The notes: generated from the sequence alone by a model not told the origin. DNA of 64,000 bases from Chryseobacterium sp. JM1 (GCF_000737715.1 NZ_JPRN01000008.1:166056-230055), one strand, 5' to 3'. Positions 40,887 through 50,581 are shown, numbered from the stretch's first letter. Made by a program: numbers and translations.

Positions 40887-43436
40887 CTAACTACGCAAAT
40901 CTTCCAAAAACTGTTCCAAAGAATGAAGATCACTGATAATGACTTCTCTTGCCTTTGCTCCGTTAAATCCACCTACGATACCCGTTGCTTCAAGCTGATC
41001 CATGATTCTTCCAGCTCTGTTATAACCCAATTTCAGCTGTCTCTGTAGCATAGAAGTAGAACCCTGTTGTGTAGAAACGATAATTCTTGCCGCTTCTTCA
41101 AATAAGGCATCTTTTTCATTCGGATCGAAAGCGCCTACTGTACTTGTGGAATCTTCAGAAACAAATTCAGGTAATAAGAATGCTGATGAATATCCCTTCT
41201 GTTCACCGATGTATTCTGCCAGTCTTTCCACTTCCGGTGTATCTACGAAAGCACACTGAAGTCTTAAGATCTCGTTTCCGTTGAAATAAAGCATATCTCC
41301 TTTACCGATCAGCTGATCTGCACCCGGAGAATCCAGGATCGTTCTTGAATCCACACTTGAAATTACTCTGAAGGCTGCCCTTGCCGGGAAGTTAGCCTTG
41401 ATCATACCTGTAATTACATTGACGGAAGGTCTCTGTGTCGCTACAATCAGGTGAATTCCTACGGCTCTTGCAAGCTGTGCCAGTCTGGCGATTGGAAGTT
41501 CAACCTCTTTTCCTGCCGTCATAATAAGGTCTGCAAACTCATCTACAACCAGTACAATATAAGGAAGGAAACGGTGTCCGTTCTCAGGATTCAGTTTTCG
41601 CTCAGTAAATTTCTTGTTGTATTCCTTTAAGTTTTTACAGAATGCATTTTTAAGAAGATCATACCTCGTATCCATCTCTATACAAAGAGAGTTCAGAGTA
41701 TTGATCACTTTATTGGTATCTGTGATGATGGCTTCTTCAGCATCAGGAAGTTTAGCCAAGTAATGTCTTTCAATTTTTGAATACAGGGATAGTTCTACCT
41801 TCTTAGGATCCACCATCACGAATTTCAGTTCGCTCGGATGTTTTTTGTAAAGAAGGGAAGTAAGGATAGCATTAATCCCGACAGATTTACCCTGTCCTGT
41901 AGCACCCGCCATCAGTAAGTGAGGCATCTTCGCAAGATCGGCCATAAAGACTTCGTTGGAAATCGTTTTTCCGAAAACCACCGGAAGATCCATATCCGTA
42001 TTCTGGAACTTATGAGAAGCAATCACAGAACGCATGGAAACCATGGTAGGATTTTTTCTCGGAACCTCAATCCCGATGGTTCCTTTTCCGGGCATCGGTG
42101 CAATAATCCTGATCCCAAGAGCGGAAAGATTCAGTGCAATATCATCCTGAAGCTTTTTAATGGCAGATACTCTGATTCCTGCTTCCGGAACAATTTCGTA
42201 TAAAGTTACCGTTGGCCCGATCGTCGCTTTGATTTCGGAAATACCAACGTTGAAATTCTTTAAAAGGCCTACAATTTTATTTTTGTTTTCTTCTAATTCT
42301 TCTTTGTTGATAGAAATCTCTTCATTACCATAATCCTTCAGTAATTCTACCGTTGGCATCTGGAATCCGGCCAGATCAAGCTTGTGATCATACAAGCCGT
42401 GTTTTTCTACCAGTTCCTGTGATTTTCTGTCTGTGTCATCCAACACATCAATAACCGGGGCTACTTCCACATTGAATTTAATATTATCCTGCGCCGGCAT
42501 CGTGGAGACAGGAGGAACCGGAGTGATAGCCGGACTTACCGGTGTCATATCAAATGCCTGTTCAGGAGTTGAAGTGGGAACAGAAGGTTTCGTGTTCAGA
42601 TTTAAGCTGACAGGTTTTTCCTCTTCCTCAAAAGAAGTATGGTTAGGCGTTACAATCGTTTCTATATCCGTTGAAGGCTGAACTTCAGGAAATCCTTTCG
42701 GAACGCTTACGGGTTCCTGTTCTTTCGCTTTTGTTTTATTGGAAAGATCTGTTACGATTACATTCGAAACCGTTTCCTGAGCTTCCTCTTCAAGTTCTTC
42801 ATCCGCTTCAAAGTTTTCCTCTGAGCTAGGCATCATAGATTTTACTCTGCCGATTGTATTATCATTGATCTTATCCAGTTTAGATTTTATAGAACTCGGA
42901 CGAAGATTGAATTCCAAAATAAAATATAGGAGGATGCTGGCAGCCAATACCACCCAAAGTCCTACAGATCCGATAATGGCATTAAGATAATCCATAATCT
43001 GGTATCCGTACACACCACCCAAAACGCCCTGTCCTTTAGTCACTGCTCCCATGAAAATAGGCAGCCAGCAGATGAAAAACAGAGAATGACCAATGGTTTT
43101 CCATGGTTTGAAGGTTCTTTTTTTAAGAATTAAGGTACCCACCACCAAGAATAAGAAGGCAATAATAAATGAGGCAATTCCTATGCTTTCGAATATAAAA
43201 ATATTCCCCAGCCAGTCGCCTACCTTCCCAAAGATATTTGAAGATTGTATTGTTTTATCGGTCATTGTTCCTGCCTGGCTCTGATCAGCCTTCCAGTTCA
43301 TCAGATAAGAGACGAACGAAAGGGTCAGAACGACAGAAAAAAGAATGAAGGTAAGCCCGAAAAATATGCGGGGCTTAGATAAGATTTTGCCTTTATCAGG
43401 CGATTCAGTCGGTTTTGTCTGTGTCTTTTTATCCAT
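40887..43436 (-). CDS. ftsK: DNA translocase FtsK/SpoIIIE
   Basis: The 849-residue protein has four to five membrane spans in the first 190 residues and a linker rich in Pro, Thr and Glu to about residue 340. A translocase motor follows with Walker A GATGQGKSVG near residue 510 and Walker B VLVVDEFADL. It ends with a gamma winged-helix domain of about 65 residues that reads KOPS-like DNA (ERLAE..., then AARIIVSTQQGSTSMLQRQL). FtsK pumps DNA at the division septum and helps resolve chromosome dimers. Length and order are normal for Bacteroidota. On the minus strand, TAAATTTG at 43458-43451 could be its -7 box. Confidence 0.96.
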   Translation of the reverse strand: MDKKTQTKPTESPDKGKILSKPRIFFGLTFILFSVVLTLSFVSYLMNWKADQSQAGTMTDKTIQSSNIFGKVGDWLGNIFIFESIGIASFIIAFLFLVVGTLILKKRTFKPWKTIGHSLFFICWLPIFMGAVTKGQGVLGGVYGYQIMDYLNAIIGSVGLWVVLAASILLYFILEFNLRPSSIKSKLDKINDNTIGRVKSMMPSSEENFEADEELEEEAQETVSNVIVTDLSNKTKAKEQEPVSVPKGFPEVQPSTDIETIVTPNHTSFEEEEKPVSLNLNTKPSVPTSTPEQAFDMTPVSPAITPVPPVSTMPAQDNIKFNVEVAPVIDVLDDTDRKSQELVEKHGLYDHKLDLAGFQMPTVELLKDYGNEEISINKEELEENKNKIVGLLKNFNVGISEIKATIGPTVTLYEIVPEAGIRVSAIKKLQDDIALNLSALGIRIIAPMPGKGTIGIEVPRKNPTMVSMRSVIASHKFQNTDMDLPVVFGKTISNEVFMADLAKMPHLLMAGATGQGKSVGINAILTSLLYKKHPSELKFVMVDPKKVELSLYSKIERHYLAKLPDAEEAIITDTNKVINTLNSLCIEMDTRYDLLKNAFCKNLKEYNKKFTERKLNPENGHRFLPYIVLVVDEFADLIMTAGKEVELPIARLAQLARAVGIHLIVATQRPSVNVITGMIKANFPARAAFRVISSVDSRTILDSPGADQLIGKGDMLYFNGNEILRLQCAFVDTPEVERLAEYIGEQKGYSSAFLLPEFVSEDSTSTVGAFDPNEKDALFEEAARIIVSTQQGSTSMLQRQLKLGYNRAGRIMDQLEATGIVGGFNGAKAREVIISDLHSLEQFLEDLRS

Positions 43437-43657
43437 AATATCAATGTGGGCAAATTTAATGTTTTTTCAACATTAATAGAATCTTTTTTTGTTCAAAAGA
43501 TAGCGTAATTTAGGTTTATTTTTTAAAATTACACCGCGTTTTTGAGATATTTTTTTCATTAAAATCTAATGCGACAGGCGTTTTTTTGAACCAGTTCAAA
43601 TGCCATTGCTTAGACCTCCACTAATTTTGTTCCATTAATTTAAAAAATAAGAAAAAC

Positions 43658-43708
43658 ATGAAAATTTTATTCAAAAGTTACCTGATGTTATGCCTGGCTT
43701 TATTTTAA
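43658..43708 (+). pseudogene. Tiny signal-peptide-like ORF, possible relic
   Basis: An ATG at 43658 opens 16 codons that read like a signal peptide (MKILFKSYLMLCLALF), then a TAA. After the stop the same frame continues with LQTAKNK and ends soon after. It could be the remains of a short secreted protein interrupted by one nonsense codon, or a small peptide in its own right. Confidence 0.3.
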
Positions 43709-43759
43709 CTTCAGACAGCGAAGAATAAACATACTGATCAATGAGGATAGTATCTTACT

Positions 43760-43790
43760 TTGCAGTGTTAGATTAAATTCTGTAATTTTC
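43760..43790 (+). promoter_or_regulatory. Possible promoter for the patatin gene
   Basis: TTG at 43760-43762 and TAATTTTC at 43783-43790 are 20 bases apart. The -7 box differs from consensus at its last base. The ATG is 22 bases downstream. Confidence 0.4.
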
Positions 43791-43811
43791 GCCAAACTAA
43801 TAATTGTTTTT

Positions 43812-45725
43812 ATGCAAAACCAAAATAACACTGAAATTTTTTCTCTGGGGATTACAATGGCAGGGGCTGTATCTGCCGGGTGCTACACAGCCGGAGTTAT
43901 GGATTACCTTTTCGAAATTCTTGATCTCTGGGAAAAAGCGAAAGAAGGTAAAGTGTTAGAAGAATATGCGGACAAAATTCCAAAACATAAGGTAAGAATT
44001 GATGCCATGGGCGGAGCATCAGCTGGTGGAATGACTACAACGATGTCGGCAATTTATGCATTAAACGGAACTATAAATCCAGTAAAAGAAGCTGTTAATT
44101 TAGATGCATCGAAAAATAATATTCTGTACGATAGCTGGGTTTTGATGGGAGAAAATGATCCTAATGATAAAAGATCTCTGCTTGAAAAACTTTTGGATAC
44201 CAAAGATCTGGAAAAAGGAAAATTCAATTCTCTTCTAAATTCCGAATTTGTTGATTCTATCGCAGACCAGGCATTTTTGGTGGATAAAGATGTTGTGTTA
44301 AAACAAAAGGTTGACCAGCTTCCGTCTTACATTTCTAAAGATTTGCAATTATTATTTTCCCATTGTTTTTTAAGAGGAATTCCTCTCGATGTGAATTTCG
44401 AAACCTCAATTTCTAAATTTGGAAGAAAAAGTGTCATTCCTAATCACAGTACTTTTGAGCACTATATCGTCACGCAGTACAGGTTAAATAACGGATTACA
44501 GCCGGATAAGGAAAAATATCTGTGGTTAAATCCATATGACAAACCTTATGCAGATACATTAAAACTTTCCACAATTGCTACCGGAGCTTTTCCTATTGGT
44601 CTGGCTTTTCGGGAATTTAAAACGGAAGATCTGGGAGATGCCTATTTAAAAACTACGATAAAACGGATTATTACAGGTGAATTTGGAGATGATAATCCCT
44701 CAGCTAAGAATATTAAATTAAAGTTTTTTCCTAAAAATTATTCATCTGTTGTCATTGACGGAGGAGCTATAAATAATGAGCCCTACCGGGAAGTTCTTAG
44801 CGTTCTTCAACATCAGAACAGTAAAGCTCCGGATGATGGGTATCCGCGTTATGGAATCATTATGATCGATCCTTTTCCTGACAGAGCTCAGTCGCAGAAA
44901 CCTTATTCAAGGCCCAACGATGCTATTGATGTGGCACAGGGGATTATCGGAACCTTATTGGATCAGTCCAGAATCAAAAGAAGGGAGATGCTGGAGACAG
45001 AATCGAATAAGTATTTTAAGAGTATTGTATTCCCACGAAAATGGAAAACCAATACGGACAATAAAATCATTGGGCCGCCGGATACGGTTGCATGTGCTTC
45101 GGCAATGGCATTTGGAGGTTTTTTAGATAAGAGTTTCAGACAGCACGATTTTTTCCTTGGCCGTAATAACGCGAGAAATTTTTTACGGTATTTTTTTTCG
45201 TTTCCTTATGATAAACTTAATAATGATATTCATCCTATTCATAAAACCTGGACAGACTCCATGATTGATGCCTTCAAGTTTGAAAAGGTTAAGAACAGCG
45301 GTAAGTTCTATCTGCCCATCATTCCTGATCTTTATCTTTTGTCAGAAAGTGAGGAAACAAAACTGAGCAGGAGAACTCAATATGATATTCCCAAAACACC
45401 ACGTTATCGTCCTGAAGAATTGTTTAAGCTGGAAAAGAAACTGAAGCAAAGGGTTAGTAAAATTTTTGATGTCATCCAGTCCCGTGATTCCGGTGAAAAT
45501 ATAAATAAGACGACTATAAAAAACGCAGTAGCAGAAAAATGGATCAGGAAAAAATATGGCAAAAACTGGTTAGACAAAGCCGGTGATTTTATCATGAGTC
45601 CCGCCTATGGTTTAGGAATGTTTTTCGGAAAACGAGTCGTGGCAAAAAAAATAACCCGGATGATTATATCAGAAATTTTAAAAGATCTTGGGAAAAAGGG
45701 ACTTTTAGAAGATCATGAGAAATAA
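43812..45725 (+). CDS. Patatin-like phospholipase
   Basis: The 637-residue protein has the patatin catalytic dyad: the nucleophile elbow GASAG at 68-72 (Ser70) and Asp316 in VVIDGGAINN. The glycine-rich oxyanion stretch precedes the elbow (MAGAVSAGCYTAGV, near 17-30). Patatin enzymes remove acyl chains from phospholipids or other lipids. The protein lacks a signal peptide and is much longer than the about 300-residue single-domain forms; the last 300 residues contain ordinary helical segments, including a Pro/Arg-rich stretch, whose role is unknown. No neighbour suggests a pathway; a Crp/Fnr relic follows. Confidence 0.88.
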   Translation: MQNQNNTEIFSLGITMAGAVSAGCYTAGVMDYLFEILDLWEKAKEGKVLEEYADKIPKHKVRIDAMGGASAGGMTTTMSAIYALNGTINPVKEAVNLDASKNNILYDSWVLMGENDPNDKRSLLEKLLDTKDLEKGKFNSLLNSEFVDSIADQAFLVDKDVVLKQKVDQLPSYISKDLQLLFSHCFLRGIPLDVNFETSISKFGRKSVIPNHSTFEHYIVTQYRLNNGLQPDKEKYLWLNPYDKPYADTLKLSTIATGAFPIGLAFREFKTEDLGDAYLKTTIKRIITGEFGDDNPSAKNIKLKFFPKNYSSVVIDGGAINNEPYREVLSVLQHQNSKAPDDGYPRYGIIMIDPFPDRAQSQKPYSRPNDAIDVAQGIIGTLLDQSRIKRREMLETESNKYFKSIVFPRKWKTNTDNKIIGPPDTVACASAMAFGGFLDKSFRQHDFFLGRNNARNFLRYFFSFPYDKLNNDIHPIHKTWTDSMIDAFKFEKVKNSGKFYLPIIPDLYLLSESEETKLSRRTQYDIPKTPRYRPEELFKLEKKLKQRVSKIFDVIQSRDSGENINKTTIKNAVAEKWIRKKYGKNWLDKAGDFIMSPAYGLGMFFGKRVVAKKITRMIISEILKDLGKKGLLEDHEK

Positions 45726-45747
45726 CAATATCAAATAGACCTTATGA

Positions 45748-45867
45748 AAAGCTATCGAGTTTCTTAACCTTGAGCAGAGACTGACACAGCAGCAGGTGGC
45801 TTCTTATCTGGGAATTACCCATGAGTTTTTAAGTAAGATCCGGAAGAAGACTTCTTTAAATAAGTAG
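45748..45867 (+). pseudogene. Crp/Fnr-type regulator relic, C-terminal helix-turn-helix only
   Basis: Directly after an in-frame TGA the frame reads 39 residues to a TAG at 45865-45867. It contains RLTQQQVASYLGITHEFLSK followed by IRKK, the recognition part of Crp/Fnr-family regulators in Bacteroidota. The cyclic-nucleotide-like domain and the first part of the DNA-binding domain are absent, and no start codon is present. It is therefore a decayed gene fragment, not a working regulator. Confidence 0.7.
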
Positions 45868-46085
45868 TTGGCTGAATATCATTAATTTAAATGACAGTAA
45901 GGCTTGTTAGGGAATAGAAGGCTTCAATAACATAGATAGGTTTATTATATCCTGAATTTTATGATATTAAAAATTGAATTTTCCTTAATCAATTTCACGT
46001 TATTAAGAATGGTTCAAAATAACCTAAATAGGCCTCAAAGTGACAAAAAACAGCTTTTTTTAGCCCCTTTGTTGTTTATCATTCT
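45868..46085. other. Intergenic region upstream of ccsBA, no gene seen
   Basis: AT-rich sequence without a recognisable gene or repeat, between the Crp/Fnr relic and the -7 box of ccsBA. Confidence 0.5.
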
Positions 46086-46093
46086 TATTTTTG
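46086..46093 (+). promoter_or_regulatory. -7 element for ccsBA
   Basis: TATTTTTG matches the -7 consensus, 20 bases before the ATG. The TTG elements upstream, at 46069-46071 and 46072-46074, are closer than usual (14 and 11 bases). Confidence 0.4.
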
Positions 46094-46113
46094 CATGTCA
46101 AGTAAAATAAATC

Positions 46114-49100
46114 ATGAAGAAGCTCCAAGATATTCTTATCTCAACCAGAACAATGGCTGTGCTGTTACTGGTGTATGCATTTGCGATGGCTTATGCAACG
46201 TTCTTAGAAAACGACTACGGAACTCCTACAGCTAAGGCTCTAATTTATGAAGCAAAATGGTTTGAATTAATCATGTTTCTGCTCATTCTTAACTTCGTAG
46301 GAAATATCGCAAGATACCGACTGTGGAAAAGAGAAAAATGGCCGGTTCTTGTTTTTCACCTTGCCTTTATCCTTATTTTTATAGGAGGTGCCATTACAAG
46401 ATACATCAGTTTTGAAGGTACCATGCACATCAGAGAGGGGGAAACTTCCAATGAGATTGTGACCGACAAAAATTTCTTTAAAATTAAAATCGAGGAAAAG
46501 GGTGATGCTCTGGATTACCAGGATATTCCTTATCTGATGTCTCCTCTGCACAAAGACTTTAAAGCTACTTACGATTTCCACGGAAAAGAAGTAAAGGTTT
46601 TTACAAAAGACTATATCCAGAGAAAAAAAGACAGCTTAATTGCTGAGCCCAACGGCACAGAATATCTTCACCTGGTTTCTACAGGGACTACAGGAAGACA
46701 GAATATCTACATCAAACCGGGCGAAACAAAATCCATCAACGGAACTTTGGTAACGTTCAACAGAGCGATCGAAGGGGCTGTAGAATTTAAAAAAGAAGAC
46801 GGAAAAATATTCATCAAAACTCCTGTTGATGCAGCCTTTATGACCATGGCAACGCAGGCTACCGGAAGTACCAAGAAAGATGAATTCCAGCCTTTGGTAT
46901 TGAGAAGTTTATATACCATCAACGAATTGAAACTGGTTGTTCCTGAAGGTCTTAAAAAAGGAAGACTGATGGCTTTCGAAGGGGACAAAAAGAAAGACGC
47001 GATGGTACCTGATGTGCTTAGAATAGAACTTCAGGGGCCAAAAACAAAACAATTGGTTGATCTTTCTGTAGAAAAAGGAAACCCAAATGCATTCAAGCAG
47101 GTTACCATGGACGGGCTGAACATTATGGTAGGTTTCGGACCTAAAGTATATAACACACCTTTCGCCTTGAAACTGGATGATTTCGTGATGGAAACTTACC
47201 CTGGAAGTACATCTCCAAGTGCGTATGAAAGCCACATAAAAATCATTGACGAAGGAAAAGAAACCCCTTATAAAATTTACATGAACCACGTTCTGAACCA
47301 TAAAGGATACCGTTTCTTCCAGTCAAGCTTTGACCCGGACAGAATGGGAACTGTTCTTTCTGTAAACCACGATTTCTGGGGAACCATTATCTCTTACATC
47401 GGATACGGACTGCTGTTCTTAGGAATGTTTGTGATCTTCTTCTGGAAAGGAACTCACTTCTGGAAACTGAACAAAATGCTGACAGATATCAACAGGAAGA
47501 AAAATGCTGCAGTTATTTTATTGTTTTTAAGTTTAGGCTTAAATGCACAAAAAATTGAAACGCACGGAACGACTGACGGAAGCAGAGAGCATATTCATGT
47601 GGAAGGTGACGATCATTCTCACACTCCTGCTCCGGGTGCCCAACCGCTTGATGGTGCTGCTCCAAAGCAGAATTCACTGGCGGCTCCTTTGAGCAGAATG
47701 AAATCTATCTCTCCGGATGAGATTATTGCAAGAAACAGAATCAGCAAAGAACATGCAGATAAATTCGGATACCTTTTGGTACAGAATTTCGACGGAAGAA
47801 TTGTTCCGATCAACACAGAAGCGCTGGATGTTTTAAGAAAACTATATAAAAAAGACGAGTTCAAAGGAACAGACGGAAAGTCGCTTACGGCTAACCAATG
47901 GTTCCTGTCAATCAATACAGACACACCAAGCTGGACGATGGTTCCTATGATCAAAGTAGGGACGAAAGGAGGTGATGAGTTGAAAAATAAAACAAAGGCT
48001 GACGATGAAGGATACACTTCACTGATGAACCTTTTCCCTGCGGATGCTAATGGTAACCTGACTTATCTTCTTGAGCATGATTATAACACGGCATTCCGTA
48101 AAAAACCTTCTGAGCAAACCAATTACGATAAAGAAGTTATTTCTGTAAACGAAAGAGTACAGATCTTCAATGAGTTTTTCAGCGGTCAGTTTATGAGAAT
48201 TGTTCCCGTAAAAAATGATGCGAACCATACATGGCATTCGTGGCTTGACCAGAAATTCGAACCGGATATGGAATCGCAGCAGGTAATGGGACCTTATTTT
48301 GCAGAAGCTCTTACCGCTCAGAAAACAGGAAACTGGAGCAAGGCAGATGCTGAATTAGCAAAACTTTCAGACTATCAGCAGAAATGGGGTAAAGCAGTTG
48401 TTCCTGCAAAATCTAAAGTAGATCTTGAGGTGTTCATGAACGAAGTGAATATCAATTTCAAATTATTGATTTTCTATACCATAATAGGTGGATTATTATT
48501 GATTTTTGGTTTTGTTGAGTTGTTTAAACCAAGTAAAGCTTTAAATACAGCTATCAGAATAATTATCTATGTGGGACTTGTAGGATATATTTTACATTTC
48601 CTTGGTCTTGTTGCAAGATGGTATATTTCAGGACACGCACCTTGGAGTAACGGTTATGAAGCCATTATCTTTATCTCTTGGGTAGGTATTTCTGCGGGAC
48701 TTATGTTCTATTTTGGTTTCGGAAGACTTTCTTTAGCTGATAAAGCTGTATTGGCTGCAAAGCAATTAATCACTAAAAATAAATCCAACGCATTAATTCC
48801 TGCATCAGGATTTATGGTGGCCGTTATTATGATGGGATTTGCGCACGGAGGTTCAGCACTTGATCCTCAGATTACACCGCTTGTTCCGGTATTGAAATCT
48901 TACTGGCTGATTGTTCACGTAGCAATCATTACATCAAGTTACGGTTTCTTCGCCCTATCTATGATTATTGCTGTGATTTCCCTTGTATTTTATATTGTTT
49001 CAGATAAAGATACCTACAAACTTCACCACGATACGACGTTAAAAGAATTGGTCATCGTTTCTGAAATGTCTCTTACTATTGGTCTTTTCGCCTTAACGGT

Positions 49101-49449
49101 AGGAAACTTCTTAGGAGGAATTTGGGCTAATGAATCTTGGGGAAGATACTGGAGCTGGGACCCGAAAGAAACATGGGCATTCATCTCCATCATGGTATAT
49201 GCTTTTGTATTGCACATGAGACTGGTTCCAGGATTGAGAAGCAGATGGGCATTCCACGTAGCGACGATGTTTGCATTCTGTTCTATGGTAATGACTTATT
49301 TCGGAGTAAATTACTACCTGAGCGGACTTCACTCCTACGCAGCAGGAGATCCGGTTCCGGTTCCGGCTTGGGTATACATCGGATTAGGTACAATGCTTCT
49401 TTTATCAGTAGCTTCTTACTTCAAATTTAAAACCTTAACGAAGAAATAA
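46114..49449 (+). CDS. ccsA: Fused cytochrome c biogenesis protein CcsB-CcsA
   Basis: The 1111-residue protein joins a ResB/CcsB part (residues 1-460, with spans near 12-30, 50-70, 85-105 and 425-445) to a CcsA/ResC part (about 780-1111, seven or eight spans). The heme-handling WWD motif is intact in CcsA (WANESWGRYWSWDPKETWAF, residues 1003-1022). Between them lies a second hydrophobic start followed by a His-rich stretch (residues 484-508) and about 270 residues of periplasmic sequence. CcsBA exports heme and attaches it to apocytochromes c (system II). Fusion of the two parts is known in Bacteroidota and epsilonproteobacteria. The gene ends at a strong terminator. Confidence 0.94.
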   Translation: MKKLQDILISTRTMAVLLLVYAFAMAYATFLENDYGTPTAKALIYEAKWFELIMFLLILNFVGNIARYRLWKREKWPVLVFHLAFILIFIGGAITRYISFEGTMHIREGETSNEIVTDKNFFKIKIEEKGDALDYQDIPYLMSPLHKDFKATYDFHGKEVKVFTKDYIQRKKDSLIAEPNGTEYLHLVSTGTTGRQNIYIKPGETKSINGTLVTFNRAIEGAVEFKKEDGKIFIKTPVDAAFMTMATQATGSTKKDEFQPLVLRSLYTINELKLVVPEGLKKGRLMAFEGDKKKDAMVPDVLRIELQGPKTKQLVDLSVEKGNPNAFKQVTMDGLNIMVGFGPKVYNTPFALKLDDFVMETYPGSTSPSAYESHIKIIDEGKETPYKIYMNHVLNHKGYRFFQSSFDPDRMGTVLSVNHDFWGTIISYIGYGLLFLGMFVIFFWKGTHFWKLNKMLTDINRKKNAAVILLFLSLGLNAQKIETHGTTDGSREHIHVEGDDHSHTPAPGAQPLDGAAPKQNSLAAPLSRMKSISPDEIIARNRISKEHADKFGYLLVQNFDGRIVPINTEALDVLRKLYKKDEFKGTDGKSLTANQWFLSINTDTPSWTMVPMIKVGTKGGDELKNKTKADDEGYTSLMNLFPADANGNLTYLLEHDYNTAFRKKPSEQTNYDKEVISVNERVQIFNEFFSGQFMRIVPVKNDANHTWHSWLDQKFEPDMESQQVMGPYFAEALTAQKTGNWSKADAELAKLSDYQQKWGKAVVPAKSKVDLEVFMNEVNINFKLLIFYTIIGGLLLIFGFVELFKPSKALNTAIRIIIYVGLVGYILHFLGLVARWYISGHAPWSNGYEAIIFISWVGISAGLMFYFGFGRLSLADKAVLAAKQLITKNKSNALIPASGFMVAVIMMGFAHGGSALDPQITPLVPVLKSYWLIVHVAIITSSYGFFALSMIIAVISLVFYIVSDKDTYKLHHDTTLKELVIVSEMSLTIGLFALTVGNFLGGIWANESWGRYWSWDPKETWAFISIMVYAFVLHMRLVPGLRSRWAFHVATMFAFCSMVMTYFGVNYYLSGLHSYAAGDPVPVPAWVYIGLGTMLLLSVASYFKFKTLTKK

Positions 49450-49471
49450 AACGTTAACAAGATAACAACTG

Positions 49472-49499
49472 AAATCCCGGAATTTATTTTCCGGGATTT
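49472..49499 (+). terminator. Terminator after ccsBA
   Basis: AAATCCCGGAA and TTCCGGGATTT form a perfect 11-base stem with a 6-base loop followed by eight T. Confidence 0.9.
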
Positions 49500-49511
49500 T
49501 TTTTGTGTAGG

Positions 49512-49621
49512 TTTCGGGTTTCCACTTCCCTGAAGGGGTGGGTTTTTGCAAAGCAAAAAGACGGGGTAGTTAAAAATCTTCAGATCATTCAACTGATCAA
49601 CCCCATATCTCGAAACCCGAA
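49512..49621. repeat. Nested inverted-repeat element
   Basis: TTCGGGTTTC at 49513-49522 pairs with GAAACCCGAA at 49612-49621. Inside lie TTTTTGC AAA GCAAAAA, a perfect 7-base hairpin, and a GGGGTGGG / ACGGGGTAG pair of G-rich blocks. No gene is seen. It looks like a dispersed intergenic element rather than a terminator. Confidence 0.6.
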
Positions 49622-49717
49622 TCCAGCATCAAAAAAATCAGCCCCAATTAATCCAAAGCTCAAAACTATTCCATATCTTTATGATATCAAAACAATATCA
49701 AATTAAAAATTGCAATC

Positions 49718-50581
49718 ATGGAAAAAGTATTAAAGCCCATGTCGGGCTATCTGGCATTAGTCTTCTGTCTTATTTTATTTGCAGGAGCCGTCTATTTTTT
49801 TATTTCCGGAGTTGAGCAGAGTATCACGTATGTTATTCTTGCGATGCTTTGTTTTCTGCTGTTCTGCTTCTTTCTGAAAGGGCTGATGATCATTCAGCCG
49901 AACCATTCAAGAGTATTGAATTTCTTTGGAAAGTACGTAGGAACGGTAAAAGACAATGGATTATTTTTTATCAATCCTTTGTATTCTTCACAGAAAATGT
50001 CACTGCGTTCAGAGAATCTGCAGGGACAGACTTTGAAAGTAAATGACAAAATGGGGAACCCTATTGAAATCGGAGTCGTGATGGTTTGGAAAGTAGGAGA
50101 CACCTATAAAGCAGCATTCGATGTTGAGCGGTATTCAGACTTTGTCAAAATGCAAAGTGAAGCGGCGGTACGTCATTTGGCGATGAGTTTTCCGTATGAT
50201 AATTTAGAAGATGATCATGCACCGATTACTTTAAGAGAAGGTGGTGACAAGATCAATTCTATTTTGGAGCAGGAACTGACCGACCGTCTTTCAAAAGCGG
50301 GAATTATCATTCAGGAGGCAAGAATTTCTCACCTGGCTTATGCTTCGGAAATTGCAGGAGCGATGCTTCAGAGACAGCAGGCCACAGCCATTGTCGCAGC
50401 AAGAACGAAGATCGTGGAAGGTGCCGTAGGAATGGTAGATCTTGCATTGAAAAAACTGTCTGAAGAGAATATTGTAGAACTTGATGATGAAAGAAAAGCA
50501 GCTATGGTAAGCAATTTAATGGTGGTACTTTGCGGTGAAAAAGCAGCACAGCCCATCTTAAATACAGGAACTCTTTACTAA
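49718..50581 (+). CDS. SPFH-domain (stomatin/band 7) membrane protein
   Basis: The 287-residue protein has two hydrophobic segments near the N-terminus (about 10-32 and 36-56) and then the SPFH domain, with IIQPNHSRVLNFFGKYVGTV, the region SLRSENLQGQTLKVNDKMG, and an alpha-helical part ending in AEIAGAMLQRQQATAIVAAR. The tail has an acidic segment and NTGTLY. Such proteins form cytoplasm-facing oligomers that organise membrane microdomains and influence proteases. A small Arc-like protein gene follows 105 bases later, a pairing that is common in Bacteroidota; a joint role is plausible but unproven. Confidence 0.9.
   Translation: MEKVLKPMSGYLALVFCLILFAGAVYFFISGVEQSITYVILAMLCFLLFCFFLKGLMIIQPNHSRVLNFFGKYVGTVKDNGLFFINPLYSSQKMSLRSENLQGQTLKVNDKMGNPIEIGVVMVWKVGDTYKAAFDVERYSDFVKMQSEAAVRHLAMSFPYDNLEDDHAPITLREGGDKINSILEQELTDRLSKAGIIIQEARISHLAYASEIAGAMLQRQQATAIVAARTKIVEGAVGMVDLALKKLSEENIVELDDERKAAMVSNLMVVLCGEKAAQPILNTGTLY

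Larger units (their letters stand above)
43437..43811. other. Intergenic region between ftsK and the patatin gene
   Basis: This 375-base AT-rich gap lies between divergent genes. It holds a possible -7 box for ftsK (43451-43458, minus strand), a tiny signal-peptide-like ORF (43658-43708) and a candidate promoter for the patatin gene (43760-43790). No repeat or larger gene is visible. Confidence 0.5.

Noticed and set aside
49503..49706. Plus-strand open frame after ccsBA.
   Set aside because: It is made of the inverted-repeat element and its translation shows no protein-like pattern.
50368..50556. Minus-strand frame inside the SPFH gene.
   Set aside because: It is antisense to a well-conserved coding segment and has no start signals.
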